The notes: a model not told the origin generated them from the letters alone. A stretch of DNA of 64,000 nt from Kiritimatiellia bacterium (GCA_017406465.1 JAFQYM010000002.1:1-64000), one strand, 5' to 3'. Positions 51,634-60,505 are shown, counted from the stretch's first letter. Numbers and translations: made by a program.

Positions 51634-52454
51634 TTCACGGCGTGGCGCGTGGCCTTGACAAGCATTTTCCAGAGCGCGGCGGAATCCTTGGCGGCGACGG
51701 CGGCGGCGCGGACCTCCTTCTTCGAAAAGGCCTGCGCAAGTCCAGCCATGAGACGAAGGTAGAAGGCGCTGACGGCAACGGGAATCGCCGAGAGGAACAC
51801 GATATGAACCGTCTCGCCAGCCCAGTCTATGCCATCCTTCGAAACACCCATCGCAAGAGTGAGCCCGCCGCCCTCGACGCCTCGGACGTGCGGGAACGCG
51901 ATGTCGTCCATCGCCGTTGAAAGCACGGCTTCGCGGTCCATCGCAGAAGACACGAGACTGTCGGCGTTCGAGATGAAATGGTTGTCCTCCATCGCCTTGG
52001 CGAGCGTAGCAATCGCGTCCTCCCGCGACATTGCGCCAAGATCGACGACCATGAGCTCCTCGGCGGAAAAGCGGGAGATGCCTGTCTTCGGATCGTCCCT
52101 GTCGCTCTTCTCCGAGACGTTGCGCGCGGCATCGGCATCGTCGGCGAAGAGTATGCGTCCGCAGCTCGAGCACGCCACGAGATGCTGGCCGAGCTTGACC
52201 TGCTGGGCCTGCGCGATCGGAACCTGCATGCCGCACACGCTGCAGCAGCCGTTCGACATCGAGGCGAGGACGATGTGGCTCTTCTTGTAGAGCCGCGAGT
52301 AGAGCCCGGAGCTCTGCGGGTCGAGTTTCTTCTGAAGCTCGTCTATCGACTCGTTGAGAGAATCGAGGTGGCTGCCGTCACCCGTCTGGTGATGTTCGTC
52401 ACGTGTGAGGACGAGCTCCTGGAGCTGCCTCATTATGTTTATCTGGCTTTTCAT
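51630..52454 (-). CDS. Coiled-coil/zinc-ribbon protein fused to PTS EIIA (PtsN-like) domain
   Basis: 274 residues. Residues 1-60 form a coiled coil (LDSLNESIDELQKKL); 70-105 a C4 zinc ribbon (GCCSVCGMQVPIAQAQQ ... VACSSCGRILFA), as in DUF164/CT398 proteins. Residues 125-274 are a fructose-type EIIA domain with the phospho-His in DDIAFPHVRGVEGGGLTLAM. A PtsN-like phosphorylation switch seems coupled to a zinc-ribbon coiled coil. The gene overlaps dtxR upstream and dacA downstream by 4 nt each. Confidence 0.8.
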   Translation of the reverse strand: MKSQINIMRQLQELVLTRDEHHQTGDGSHLDSLNESIDELQKKLDPQSSGLYSRLYKKSHIVLASMSNGCCSVCGMQVPIAQAQQVKLGQHLVACSSCGRILFADDADAARNVSEKSDRDDPKTGISRFSAEELMVVDLGAMSREDAIATLAKAMEDNHFISNADSLVSSAMDREAVLSTAMDDIAFPHVRGVEGGGLTLAMGVSKDGIDWAGETVHIVFLSAIPVAVSAFYLRLMAGLAQAFSKKEVRAAAVAAKDSAALWKMLVKATRHAVK

Positions 52455-52813
52455 TTGCTTTTCTCGGTATATGCGCGGATCTTGTCTATTGTCTCCGCCG
52501 AAAGTATGTGCTCCATCAGGCACGCGTCCCTGTCCGCTATGCGACGGCTGACTCCGAGCTTGACGAGGAACGATCTTAGGAGCTTGTGCCTGTTCAAGAC
52601 GTGACGCGCAACCCTTTCGCCCTTCGGCGTCAGGTAGATTGGGGAATAGGGTTCCTGCACGACGAGGCCGAGCTTCTTCAGCTCGTGGATCGCCTTCACT
52701 ACAGAAGGCATCTTGACGTCGAGAAGGCGGGCTACGTCGCGCACCTGCGCGGACTTGCCTTCTTCGATAAGGACGAAGATCGTCTCAAGGTAGTCTTCTA
52801 GGCTCTGTGTCAT
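52451..52813 (-). CDS. DtxR/MntR family metal-dependent repressor
   Basis: 120 residues. N-terminal winged helix (SLEDYLETIFVLIEEGKSAQ; VARLLDVKMPSVVKAIHELK), then LNRHKLLRSFL and a metal-site CLMEHILS. The Asp/Glu of LEDYLE are as in MntR while the Cys of CLMEH is as in DtxR, so iron versus manganese cannot be decided. It lacks the SH3-like domain and is near MntR length. It lies 3 nt after the oxidoreductase gene. Confidence 0.85.
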   Translation of the reverse strand: MTQSLEDYLETIFVLIEEGKSAQVRDVARLLDVKMPSVVKAIHELKKLGLVVQEPYSPIYLTPKGERVARHVLNRHKLLRSFLVKLGVSRRIADRDACLMEHILSAETIDKIRAYTEKSK

Positions 52814-52816
52814 GCG

Positions 52817-53887
52817 TCACTTCCCGAAGGGGCTTGTCTTCTTCATGAGATGCGCGAACTTGACGGCCTCGATCGACTCCTCGAGGGCGAGCGGGAACGC
52901 CGCCGCGGTACGCACCGTGTCGTAGACATGGCGCCAGAACGCGCTCTGGCCATGGAGCGTCCCTTTCGGGAGCGCGACGGAAATCTTCTTCACCGGCACG
53001 TTCTCGTGCATGTCCACTATCTCCGGCGTGCGCACGGAAGAGCGTCGGCGCGGGAACGAGAAGTCGGGGTCGATTACCGTGAGGACGCCCTCGGTCGCGC
53101 CAGGAAGGACCTTGAAAGTCCCGCGCGAGCCGCGTATGACGAAAGAGGGAACCCTGTCGTCGGCAAGCACTCCGCCATTGAACTCGATGTCTGCCGACAC
53201 CGCGCCGCGCGTCCTGAGATTCACGTGCGCGCAGTCCTCGGCGTCGCCGAGCGACGCGATGCGCTTAAGCTCGCTCCACATCTGGATCGGGGGAAGCGGC
53301 AGGAGCCGCAGAGCCTGCAGGACGAGATCGGTCATCGCATAATACGCGGCACCGCCGCCGAGCCGCTTTACCGTCTGCCAGTCGTCGCGGCGGACGAAGT
53401 CCTCGCGCCTGATGCACACCTGGTATATGTCGCCGAGCCGAGTGTCCGCCATCTCCATCTGCGCGAGGAGGTAGTCGGGAGCGAAGAGCCCGCGCTGGAA
53501 AACGAGAAGCCTGTTCTTCGCCTTCTGCGCGGCGCCGCGAAGCACCTGCGCGTCGTCGAACGTAAGCGCGAGGGGCGTCTCGAGGAGAGTCCAGAAGCCC
53601 CTCTCGAGCGACATGAGCGCATGGTTCACGTGGTCGACCGAGCACGTCGCTATGTCGACGACGTCGATGTCGCGCTCGTCGAGCATGTCGGAGAACCTGC
53701 GGAACATCTTGCAGTCGGGGAAGTCCTTCGCGATTATGTCGCGGCGTTCCTTCATGAGGTCGCAGGCGGCAACGACCTTGAATAGCGCGGGGTGCGCCTT
53801 GAAGATCGGATAGTGATCCTCGAACATCGCGCGACCAAGCCCCATGAGGGCGACGCGCACCGGCGGTCTGTGGCTGTCGGCTTTCAT
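52817..53887 (-). CDS. Gfo/Idh/MocA family oxidoreductase, altered catalytic motif
   Basis: 356 residues. Rossmann start RVALMGLGRAMFEDHYPIF, KVVAACDLMKERRDII, and the C-terminal beta-sheet domain (IYQVCIRREDFVRRDDWQ; RGSRGTFKVLPG). The EKP motif that supplies the catalytic Lys reads LLETPLALT, so Lys is replaced by Thr. It may bind NAD(P) and a sugar without normal dehydrogenase activity. ATGA overlap with nrdR. Confidence 0.8.
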   Translation of the reverse strand: MKADSHRPPVRVALMGLGRAMFEDHYPIFKAHPALFKVVAACDLMKERRDIIAKDFPDCKMFRRFSDMLDERDIDVVDIATCSVDHVNHALMSLERGFWTLLETPLALTFDDAQVLRGAAQKAKNRLLVFQRGLFAPDYLLAQMEMADTRLGDIYQVCIRREDFVRRDDWQTVKRLGGGAAYYAMTDLVLQALRLLPLPPIQMWSELKRIASLGDAEDCAHVNLRTRGAVSADIEFNGGVLADDRVPSFVIRGSRGTFKVLPGATEGVLTVIDPDFSFPRRRSSVRTPEIVDMHENVPVKKISVALPKGTLHGQSAFWRHVYDTVRTAAAFPLALEESIEAVKFAHLMKKTSPFGK

Positions 53888-54327
53888 TTCTTCACTATCT
53901 CCGTTATTGCGGACAGGAACTGGGCGACGTCCTTGAACTGTCGGTAAACGCTCGCAAACCTTATGTACGCGACCTCGTCGACCTTGTGGAGCTCGTGCAT
54001 CACAAGCTCGGCGATCTTGTCGGCTGACACCTCGTCGCCCTCGAGGTTGGCGACAACATGGTCGATCATCGTGCGGATCTGCTCGTCGCTCACGGGGCGC
54101 TTGCCGCACGCGATCCTGATGGCCTTGTCGACCTTCGAGCGGTCGAACGTCTGGCGAGTGCCGTCGCGCTTTATGACGAGCACCTCGTCGCGGTCTATCT
54201 CCTCGTAGGTGGTGAACCTGTAGCCGCACTTGAGGCACTCGCGGCGCCTGCGTATCGCCGCGCCGTCGCGCGCGCCGCGCGAGTCGAGCACCTTGTCGTC
54301 GTCTACTCCGCACTTGGGGCACTTCAT
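53884..54327 (-). CDS. nrdR: Transcriptional repressor NrdR
   Basis: 147 residues. Represses ribonucleotide reductase genes. Zinc ribbon MKCPKCGVDDDKVLDSR ... RRRECLKCGYRFTTYE, then ATP-cone (VLVIKRDGTRQTFDRSKVDK ... AYIRFASVYRQFKD). Complete. Start overlaps the rnfE stop (ATGA); the upstream frame extension is a shadow. Confidence 0.95.
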   Translation of the reverse strand: MKCPKCGVDDDKVLDSRGARDGAAIRRRRECLKCGYRFTTYEEIDRDEVLVIKRDGTRQTFDRSKVDKAIRIACGKRPVSDEQIRTMIDHVVANLEGDEVSADKIAELVMHELHKVDEVAYIRFASVYRQFKDVAQFLSAITEIVKK

Positions 54328-55028
54328 GACTTGGCTCCTTCGGCGTCGCCTTCCTTGCCGCGTCCGCACATCGTGCAGTGGCGGCAGTCGAGGTTCACGG
54401 GAAGCGGCGCGGGGGCGCCGTGGCGGCGGGCGTTCCACTCGCCGATGCGGTTGATGAGGGCGAGGAGGAGCCCGAGGGTGATGAACCCGCCGGCGGGGAG
54501 GATGGCGAGCGTGACGGGCCCAGGGTTGAGCCCCTTCACGGCGATGTCGCCCCAGACCGTCAAGGTGCCGGCGCCGACGATTTCGCGGACCGAGGCGATG
54601 AGGGCGAGGGAGAGCGTGAAGCCAATTCCGCTCCCAAGACCGTCCGCAAGCGAATCGATAACGCCGTTCTTCGAGGCGAACGCCTCGGCGCGGCCAAGAA
54701 TGATGCAGTTCACGACAATCAGCGGTATGAAGATACCGAGCGAAGCGGAGAGATCGGGCAGGTACGCCTGCATCAAAAGGTCGATGGCCGTTACAAACGT
54801 CGCGATGATGACGATGTAGCAGGGAATGTGGACAGCGGGCGGTATTACCTTCCTCAGCGCAGAGACGAGACCATTGGAGCAGATGAGGACGAACGTCGCC
54901 GCAAGGCCCATGCCGAGCGCGTTTTCAAGGCTCGTGGTTACGGCGAGCGTCGGGCATAGTCCGAGCACAAGTCGGAAAATGGGATTGTTCTTGAAAATCC
55001 CGTACCAAAAGGACAGCCATGTTTTCAT
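54324..55028 (-). CDS. rnfE: RnfE/NqrD-type ion-pumping electron-transport subunit, orphan, with Cys tail
   Basis: 234 residues, six helices. Family marks: FKNNPIFRLVLGLCPTLAVT, GLVSALRKVIPPAVHIPCYI, IFIPLIVVNCIILGRAEAFA, ASVREIVGAGT. The tail after the last helix has DCRHCTMCGRG, which the family lacks and which may bind metal. No other rnf/nqr gene is in the window. It heads a six-gene regulatory operon with a 2-nt leader. Confidence 0.85.
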   Translation of the reverse strand: MKTWLSFWYGIFKNNPIFRLVLGLCPTLAVTTSLENALGMGLAATFVLICSNGLVSALRKVIPPAVHIPCYIVIIATFVTAIDLLMQAYLPDLSASLGIFIPLIVVNCIILGRAEAFASKNGVIDSLADGLGSGIGFTLSLALIASVREIVGAGTLTVWGDIAVKGLNPGPVTLAILPAGGFITLGLLLALINRIGEWNARRHGAPAPLPVNLDCRHCTMCGRGKEGDAEGAKS

Positions 55029-55036
55029 ACGCGTAT

Positions 55037-55042
55037 ATTATA
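55037..55042 (-). promoter_or_regulatory. -10 (TATAAT), leaderless rnfE operon
   Basis: TATAAT-ATACGC-GT-ATG. No TG element is present, unlike most others. Confidence 0.55.
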
Positions 55043-55073
55043 TATGAAAACAAAGAAGATGACAAGGGTCAAT

Positions 55074-55742
55074 TCAGAAGTTTATTCTAAACTCGTTCCG
55101 GTGCCAGGAAAGCAGCCCGCGGTCACGCAAGTGGCCGAGCGAGCGCGAAAGCGCCGGACGGGTCACTCCGAAGTACTCGGCCATGCGTTCGCGGTCGAAC
55201 GGAACCTTCACGACGCCGGTCTTCCCCGTCTCGTTGTTCAGCTCCGTCAGGTAAATCTGTATCTTCGCCTCTATCGTCGGCGCGTTCATCACCGTCATCT
55301 TCCGCCACGACGAGAAGAACTCGCGGGCAAGGATCTTCGACACGTTTGACGAGAATCTTGCCATCTCCGGCGCTGCCATTTCCATCATATGGCGCACAAC
55401 CGGCATGTCGAGCGAAATGAGAACGCTCGGCTCGGCCGCCACGACGGTACCAGGCCAACAGGTGATTTCCGGCGTGAAGAGTATCCAGAGCCCGAGGACT
55501 TCGCCGACACATATCTCCCGCACGAAAATCTGGTGTCCGCGGGCTGTCTTCTCGTAGACGCGGAGCCGGCCTGACACGACGACAAAGAGCCGATTCACCT
55601 CAAGCCCTGCGAGCGCCACGGTCTCGTTCTTTGCAACCGACTTCTTGACGCCGTTGAAGCGATACAGCAGCGACTCCACCACCGAAGTGGCAAACCCCTT
55701 GAATAAATCAGTGCCCCTTGCGAGATCGACTATGGACGGCAT
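55074..55742 (-). CDS. Crp/Fnr family regulator
   Basis: 222 residues. Cyclic-nucleotide-binding fold (VSGRLRVYEKTARGHQIFVR, EICVGEVLGLWILF) but without the canonical cAMP phosphate-binding RSA motif, and without Fnr cysteines; then C-terminal HTH (RERMAEYFGVTRPALSRSLG). Ligand unknown. The ATG is 1 nt after the permease stop. Confidence 0.85.
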   Translation of the reverse strand: MPSIVDLARGTDLFKGFATSVVESLLYRFNGVKKSVAKNETVALAGLEVNRLFVVVSGRLRVYEKTARGHQIFVREICVGEVLGLWILFTPEITCWPGTVVAAEPSVLISLDMPVVRHMMEMAAPEMARFSSNVSKILAREFFSSWRKMTVMNAPTIEAKIQIYLTELNNETGKTGVVKVPFDRERMAEYFGVTRPALSRSLGHLRDRGLLSWHRNEFRINF

Positions 55743-55743
55743 T

Positions 55744-56700
55744 TCAGCCCTTCTGGAACCTGACGCGCGGATCGAGCGCGGCGTAGGCAAGGTCCGTAAC
55801 AAGGTTGACAAACTGGTAGAGGAGCGCGCCGAGCACGACCACCGCCCTCACGACGGCCATGTCCGCCGAGTGTATCGCATTGATCGACACGGACCCGAGA
55901 CCGGGGATGCCGAAGAACGACTCGAGAAGAAGCGAGCCGGTGAAAAGATAGGGAATCGCGAGAGAAATGTAGGTGACGATAGGGATGAGCGCGTTCCTCA
56001 GGACGTGCTTCACGAGAATCGCCGCGCCAGAAAGCCCTTTCGCACGTGCGGTGAGGACATACGGCTTGTAGAGTTCGTCGAGAATTGCCATGCGGAAAAA
56101 CCTGACGTCCACGCCGAGCGACGAGAGTATGCCTATCAGCACCGGAAGCGCAAGATAGAACCAGCTGCGGTAGCCCCATATCGGGAAAAGCCCCATCTTG
56201 TAGGAGAGGAGGAACTGGCCAGCGAGCACCCACACCACATAGTTGACGCTCATGAGGACAGTCGAGCCGAAGAGGATCGTCTTGTCGGGGAACCGCCCTC
56301 TCCACGCCGCAGCGACAAAAGCGAGGAGAAGCCCAAGGACCGTTCCACCAACGAGAATCGGGACGGTGAGCGAAAGACTCGGTCCGACGCCACGCTTCAG
56401 GATGTCGACGACGGGCTCCTTCATCTCTACGGAATAGCCAAGATCGCCCTTCGCGAGATCACCAACGAAGTTGAAGAGCTGGCTGTCGAAAAAGCCCTCG
56501 CCGATCTTGCCTACGATGAGCGGCTTGTCATAGCCGAACTTGTGGTTGAAGGCAGCGATCGACTCTGCAGTGGCGTTCTTCCCGAGAATCGCCTCGGCCG
56601 GCGAGCCGCCGACGATATTGAAAAGCGCAAAGGCGAGGAGGACTATTCCCGCCGTGGTGGGGATCACTTCCGCGATGCGCCTGAGAACGTACTTCAGCAT
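55744..56700 (-). CDS. ABC transporter permease, OppB/DppB type, orphan
   Basis: 318 residues. Six helices, N-terminal MLKYVLRRIAEVIPTTAGIV, EAA loop YVLTARAKGLSGAAILVKHV, LESFFGIPGLGSVSINAI and the tail DLAYAALDPRVRF. Typical OppB/DppB. The partner permease, ATPases and binding protein are absent from the window. Start overlaps the previous gene by 7 nt. Confidence 0.9.
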   Translation of the reverse strand: MLKYVLRRIAEVIPTTAGIVLLAFALFNIVGGSPAEAILGKNATAESIAAFNHKFGYDKPLIVGKIGEGFFDSQLFNFVGDLAKGDLGYSVEMKEPVVDILKRGVGPSLSLTVPILVGGTVLGLLLAFVAAAWRGRFPDKTILFGSTVLMSVNYVVWVLAGQFLLSYKMGLFPIWGYRSWFYLALPVLIGILSSLGVDVRFFRMAILDELYKPYVLTARAKGLSGAAILVKHVLRNALIPIVTYISLAIPYLFTGSLLLESFFGIPGLGSVSINAIHSADMAVVRAVVVLGALLYQFVNLVTDLAYAALDPRVRFQKG

Positions 56701-58661
56701 TGCTTTCCTTCCTCAATAGCCGTACGCAACATGGCGGACACCGCCTTCGGGTCGCACTGGTCGAGACGCTCCAGGGTCTTTGCCCAGCGATACGCGCCGG
56801 AACCCGCAACGTCAAACGGACGGTGCACGAAAAGCTCGTCAAACGCCCTGCGGCGACTGCGGTACTTCGCCTGCACGTCTGCAAGAGTGCGCTCGAAGGC
56901 CGTAACGTAGGCGTCAGTGAACGCAGCCACGTCGGGAACGAACTTCGCACGGCGAATGACGACGTTCGCGTAGGGAGCGACGGAATCCTCGAACGTGTGC
57001 AGGTAGTTTACGAAACTTCCCGCGTGGTCAGTGGCGACGATCTTGACGGGAAGACCGTCTGGCCCGAACTGCACGACCTCGTAGTTCTTGTCGAAGAGGT
57101 TTTCCTTAGTCTCGGACGAACGGCGACCGACGATCAAATCGTGCGCCGCGGCAACGCCCATCAGCCACGCAAACGCAAGCGCAAACGCCGGATTGCGGAA
57201 GCGCACCGGGGGAATCTTGTCGGAGGCCGTGCCGGGCACATAGTCGCGGACATAGCCGTACGCACGCACCGTCGTGCCGTTGTACTGGTTGTGACCATGG
57301 TACGTCTCGGGGAACTGAGCTATCGCGACACGCGGGGGAAGGTTCATCCCGAGCTGGCAGCACATAAGCCGGCGGTCGAGAATGTAGTCCGCGTATTCGT
57401 TCGCCTCTATCGTCGCCTGAAGGATGTCCTTGCCCTCGTCGAGATGTTCGGCGACGCCCCACTTCTGGAAGCGAAGAAGGACAAGCCGCACTTCGTCGGA
57501 CTCGGCCGTCTTGCACTGTATGACATAGACGCTGCCATGGCGAGAGCCGACGATCGGAGATCGCGCGAGCGAGCGGGCGATGCGCCCGACGTTGACGAAC
57601 TCGATGTCGTTGAAAAGGCGCATCAGGTTGAAGATGATGTTGCGGACGTGGAAGTCGCATAGCGGCGCGAGCGACGGATCGCGTGTGCGCTTGAACTCGT
57701 CCCAGAGCGGATCGAAAATCACCTCGCCGCGGTCGATGCGAGCCCCGGGGAGCCACTCGATCTGGCGGTAGAACTCCGGCGAGATGCCCTGAATGAGATC
57801 CTGCTCGGCGGCATTCGTCTCGTTCGTGCCAGCCGTGACGGCGGAGCACATCGCGTTGCGCCAGCCGAAGTTCTCGACCGACTCCTCGCGCAGCTCGGCG
57901 GGGAGGGACATGCGCCAGTCGAGGGCTATCTTGTCTACCGCCGCGCGCAGCTCGGCATCGCCCAGCGCATCGACGTCAAGGTCTCTGAAGGCCTTCTTGA
58001 TCTCTATAGGCGTAGTCGTCGGGAAGATGTCGACCTCGGGATGCCCCATCCTGTTGCGCTTCTTGAGGAACGAGATGACCTCCTTGATCTGGGCACGGTA
58101 CTTGTCGGCAGGAAGAGCCGAGACGACATTGTAGCCGCCTGCCGTCATGTAGCGGGTGCCGACGGCCTGGTTGTAGTAGTAGATCGGCTTTTCGCCTATC
58201 GCCACACGTGCGCTCTTGACGATCTCCGCCATGTCGTCCTGCGAAATCGGCGCACGCGTCATGCGCCAGTTCTCGCCGCGGTCCCTGAGGGCATTCCTGA
58301 CTTTTGCCGCATGAGTGTTGAGAAAGCGTATCTTGCGCTTGTTGACGAGCTTCTGAAGCTCCTCGTCTGCGCGGAACGCAAGATCCATGTGGTCGGGATC
58401 GGGCCGAATGAGCACATGGTCGTCGGTGAAGATGAGGTCTACAGACTCAGCGAACTCCTCTTCCTCTTCGGCGGCGGACAAGGGCTGAAGCCCGGCGGCG
58501 GCGCGATCCTCGTTGAGGTGATCGATCCACATCGCGCGCTGCATGGCGTGGACGCCTCGCCTCGTCACAAGGCCGGGCGTTTTAAAGAATATCGTCCCCA
58601 CGCGGCTCAGCAATGTACCGTCCGACGTCTTTGCGAAAATTGGTTCTCCTAAAATCTGCAT
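56694..58661 (-). CDS. Large cytoplasmic protein of unknown function
   Basis: 655 residues, no signal peptide or helix. The segment GVAAAHDLIVGRRSSETKEN (with NLFDKNYEVVQF) followed by VKIVATDHAGSFVNY is faintly like the HxD...N...D order of kinase-fold catalytic loops; this is not firm. Other parts are helical (LRDLDVDALGDAELRAAVDK-like). The start is set at the ATG at 58661, exactly the predicted +1; an ATG 6 nt upstream would lie before it. It leads an operon with OppB and a Crp-type regulator. Confidence 0.7.
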   Translation of the reverse strand: MQILGEPIFAKTSDGTLLSRVGTIFFKTPGLVTRRGVHAMQRAMWIDHLNEDRAAAGLQPLSAAEEEEEFAESVDLIFTDDHVLIRPDPDHMDLAFRADEELQKLVNKRKIRFLNTHAAKVRNALRDRGENWRMTRAPISQDDMAEIVKSARVAIGEKPIYYYNQAVGTRYMTAGGYNVVSALPADKYRAQIKEVISFLKKRNRMGHPEVDIFPTTTPIEIKKAFRDLDVDALGDAELRAAVDKIALDWRMSLPAELREESVENFGWRNAMCSAVTAGTNETNAAEQDLIQGISPEFYRQIEWLPGARIDRGEVIFDPLWDEFKRTRDPSLAPLCDFHVRNIIFNLMRLFNDIEFVNVGRIARSLARSPIVGSRHGSVYVIQCKTAESDEVRLVLLRFQKWGVAEHLDEGKDILQATIEANEYADYILDRRLMCCQLGMNLPPRVAIAQFPETYHGHNQYNGTTVRAYGYVRDYVPGTASDKIPPVRFRNPAFALAFAWLMGVAAAHDLIVGRRSSETKENLFDKNYEVVQFGPDGLPVKIVATDHAGSFVNYLHTFEDSVAPYANVVIRRAKFVPDVAAFTDAYVTAFERTLADVQAKYRSRRRAFDELFVHRPFDVAGSGAYRWAKTLERLDQCDPKAVSAMLRTAIEEGKQC

Positions 58662-58667
58662 GGGCAT

Positions 58668-58676
58668 ATTATACCA
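58668..58676 (-). promoter_or_regulatory. Extended -10 (TGGTATAAT), fully leaderless
   Basis: TATAAT-ATGCCC-ATG: the second ATG is at +1. Confidence 0.7.
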
Positions 58677-58708
58677 AACATCGACCCTGTTATGTGGATT
58701 CTAAAGCG

Positions 58709-60505
58709 TCAATCGCATTCTTCGCCAAGCTCATGGGCCATTACGAGAAACGCCGACGCAGTCCAGGTATAGGCAGGATCGCGCCTCGGTGCGCCAGTCA
58801 GGGCATCGAAATTCTCCGCAAAACCGCTCTTTGCGCAGAGGCGGCAGAAGCGGAGCGCAACGTCGTGTGCCTCCTTTTCGTATCCCGCGCGCATAAGGGC
58901 ATCATAGGATATCATCATCTCCGGTCCCCAAATCGGTCCGAGCCAGTACCCGTCGGGATTGTAATGCGGGCTCTTGACGGACTCCGTGGCAAGACCGTAG
59001 GGCGTGAGGAAGTCGTCCGACATCATCTCGGAGACTATCTTGGCCCTCGTCTTCTCGGGAAGGCGCGGACCAAACATCAGCCCGAGGCGTGTCAGCATCG
59101 TCTGCGGCTTTGAGAATTCTCCAGTAAAGGACTGCCTCACGCGAGGCGAACCGTCCTCGTCGAAGAGCGTCGCTATCGCCTTCTCGGCCAGCGCATCCGC
59201 CTTCGCGCGCCATTCCGCCGCCTCCGCACCGCGGCCAAGGCGACCTGCAAGTTCGGCAAGCGCCTCCATCTGCAAGACGAGATACGCCTGGAGCTCCGGC
59301 GTCTCGATAGGAGTCGCCACGAGGAATGCGGTCGAATTGTCCCAGCCGGAGTCGCAGCCGTCGTCGTATTCGCAAAGCCCGTTCCTGTCGCGGTCGCGGT
59401 GCTCGAACCAGAACTCCGTCCACTTCTTCAGGGGGCCGTAGACTTCCGCGAGCTGCGCGTCCGAAAAGCTACGCGAGCGAAGCATACGCATGAGCCCCCA
59501 ACCGTGGACCGGCGGCTTTAGCTTCTCCTGAAGATACGACCCGTCCCCAATGCGGTCGGGCAGCGAACCGTCGGCGGCCTGGCTGTCGAACATGCAAAGG
59601 AACTGGTCAAGGGCGTCTTTCCCGTCGTCGTCGCCGTAGGAAATCGCCATCGCATTGAAGACGTGGTCCCAACTCCAGATGTGGTTCATCCAGTTCTTCG
59701 ACATCAGCATGGCGTGGCGCTGGATGAGCCCGCGAGGATCTACCTGGCACATCCAGAGCACCTTCGCCGCCCTGAGTCGAGCCGCCTCGAACTCCTTCCC
59801 AACGGAAGGTATCTTCTTAAGGAAGGAACCGAACGCGGCGACATTTGCAGCAACGGCTTCGTCAAAAGGAGTTTGCACGACGATTCCGTCCCATCCGCCG
59901 ACATTGTCGACGACGGCAATCTCGAACCCGTCGTCTTCAGGCGAAACGACGAGCCTGGCATGCGGTTCGTTCTTCGGGAAGCTCTCGGCCGCGCCCTTCC
60001 TCACCGCAAAGCCGGCGTTGAGGTAGCATTCGCCGCGGAAAAACGCCTTCGCGCCGTCGCAGGGAGCCTTCTCGACGCCCGCTCCATCGAACTCGATGAC
60101 GAGCCCCATGCCCTTCACCTTGCTTCGCAGAAGCAGAGTGTCGGGCCGCGGGAACGTCGCCTCTATCTCGCCCGCCTCGGTGACGAGCCGGAGAACTCCG
60201 ATAGTGTCATCAGCAAGGCGCACAAAGCCAATCTCCTTGCCGCCGACCACGGGAATGAGCTTTGAGATGAACTGGCGGCGATACCGGTCCGACACGGTCT
60301 TTATCCAGACACCAGGATTATCGTGGCGCTTGCCGCCGTCAGAGCAATACGCATCGACAGTCAAGTAGGCGCCGTCCACGCTGTAGGGCATGGGAAGCGC
60401 GATTCGCCTTAAGAGCTCGTCCTCGGCTGGATCAATGGAACTCTTGTCTGATGCCTGAGCTGCGCACGCGAGCGCGCAAGCGGCGAAAAACACGAACTTA
60501 TTCAT
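58709..60505 (-). CDS. Exported GH63-type glucosidase
   Basis: 598 residues with signal peptide (MNKFVFFAACALACAAQA). An N-terminal beta-sandwich is followed by an (alpha/alpha)6 barrel with NHIWSWDHVFNAMAISYGD, GLCEYDDGCDSGWDNST (acid Asp/Glu region) and PDGYWLGPIWGPEMM, as in GH63/YgjK alpha-glucosidases. GAGGAG precedes the ATG. It lies 80 nt after rpsG, behind a hairpin, so it may share some ribosomal read-through. Confidence 0.8.
   Translation of the reverse strand: MNKFVFFAACALACAAQASDKSSIDPAEDELLRRIALPMPYSVDGAYLTVDAYCSDGGKRHDNPGVWIKTVSDRYRRQFISKLIPVVGGKEIGFVRLADDTIGVLRLVTEAGEIEATFPRPDTLLLRSKVKGMGLVIEFDGAGVEKAPCDGAKAFFRGECYLNAGFAVRKGAAESFPKNEPHARLVVSPEDDGFEIAVVDNVGGWDGIVVQTPFDEAVAANVAAFGSFLKKIPSVGKEFEAARLRAAKVLWMCQVDPRGLIQRHAMLMSKNWMNHIWSWDHVFNAMAISYGDDDGKDALDQFLCMFDSQAADGSLPDRIGDGSYLQEKLKPPVHGWGLMRMLRSRSFSDAQLAEVYGPLKKWTEFWFEHRDRDRNGLCEYDDGCDSGWDNSTAFLVATPIETPELQAYLVLQMEALAELAGRLGRGAEAAEWRAKADALAEKAIATLFDEDGSPRVRQSFTGEFSKPQTMLTRLGLMFGPRLPEKTRAKIVSEMMSDDFLTPYGLATESVKSPHYNPDGYWLGPIWGPEMMISYDALMRAGYEKEAHDVALRFCRLCAKSGFAENFDALTGAPRRDPAYTWTASAFLVMAHELGEECD

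Noticed and set aside
55645..56910. 421-codon plus-strand frame over OppB
   Set aside because: Antisense to clear permease helices; charged low-complexity product.
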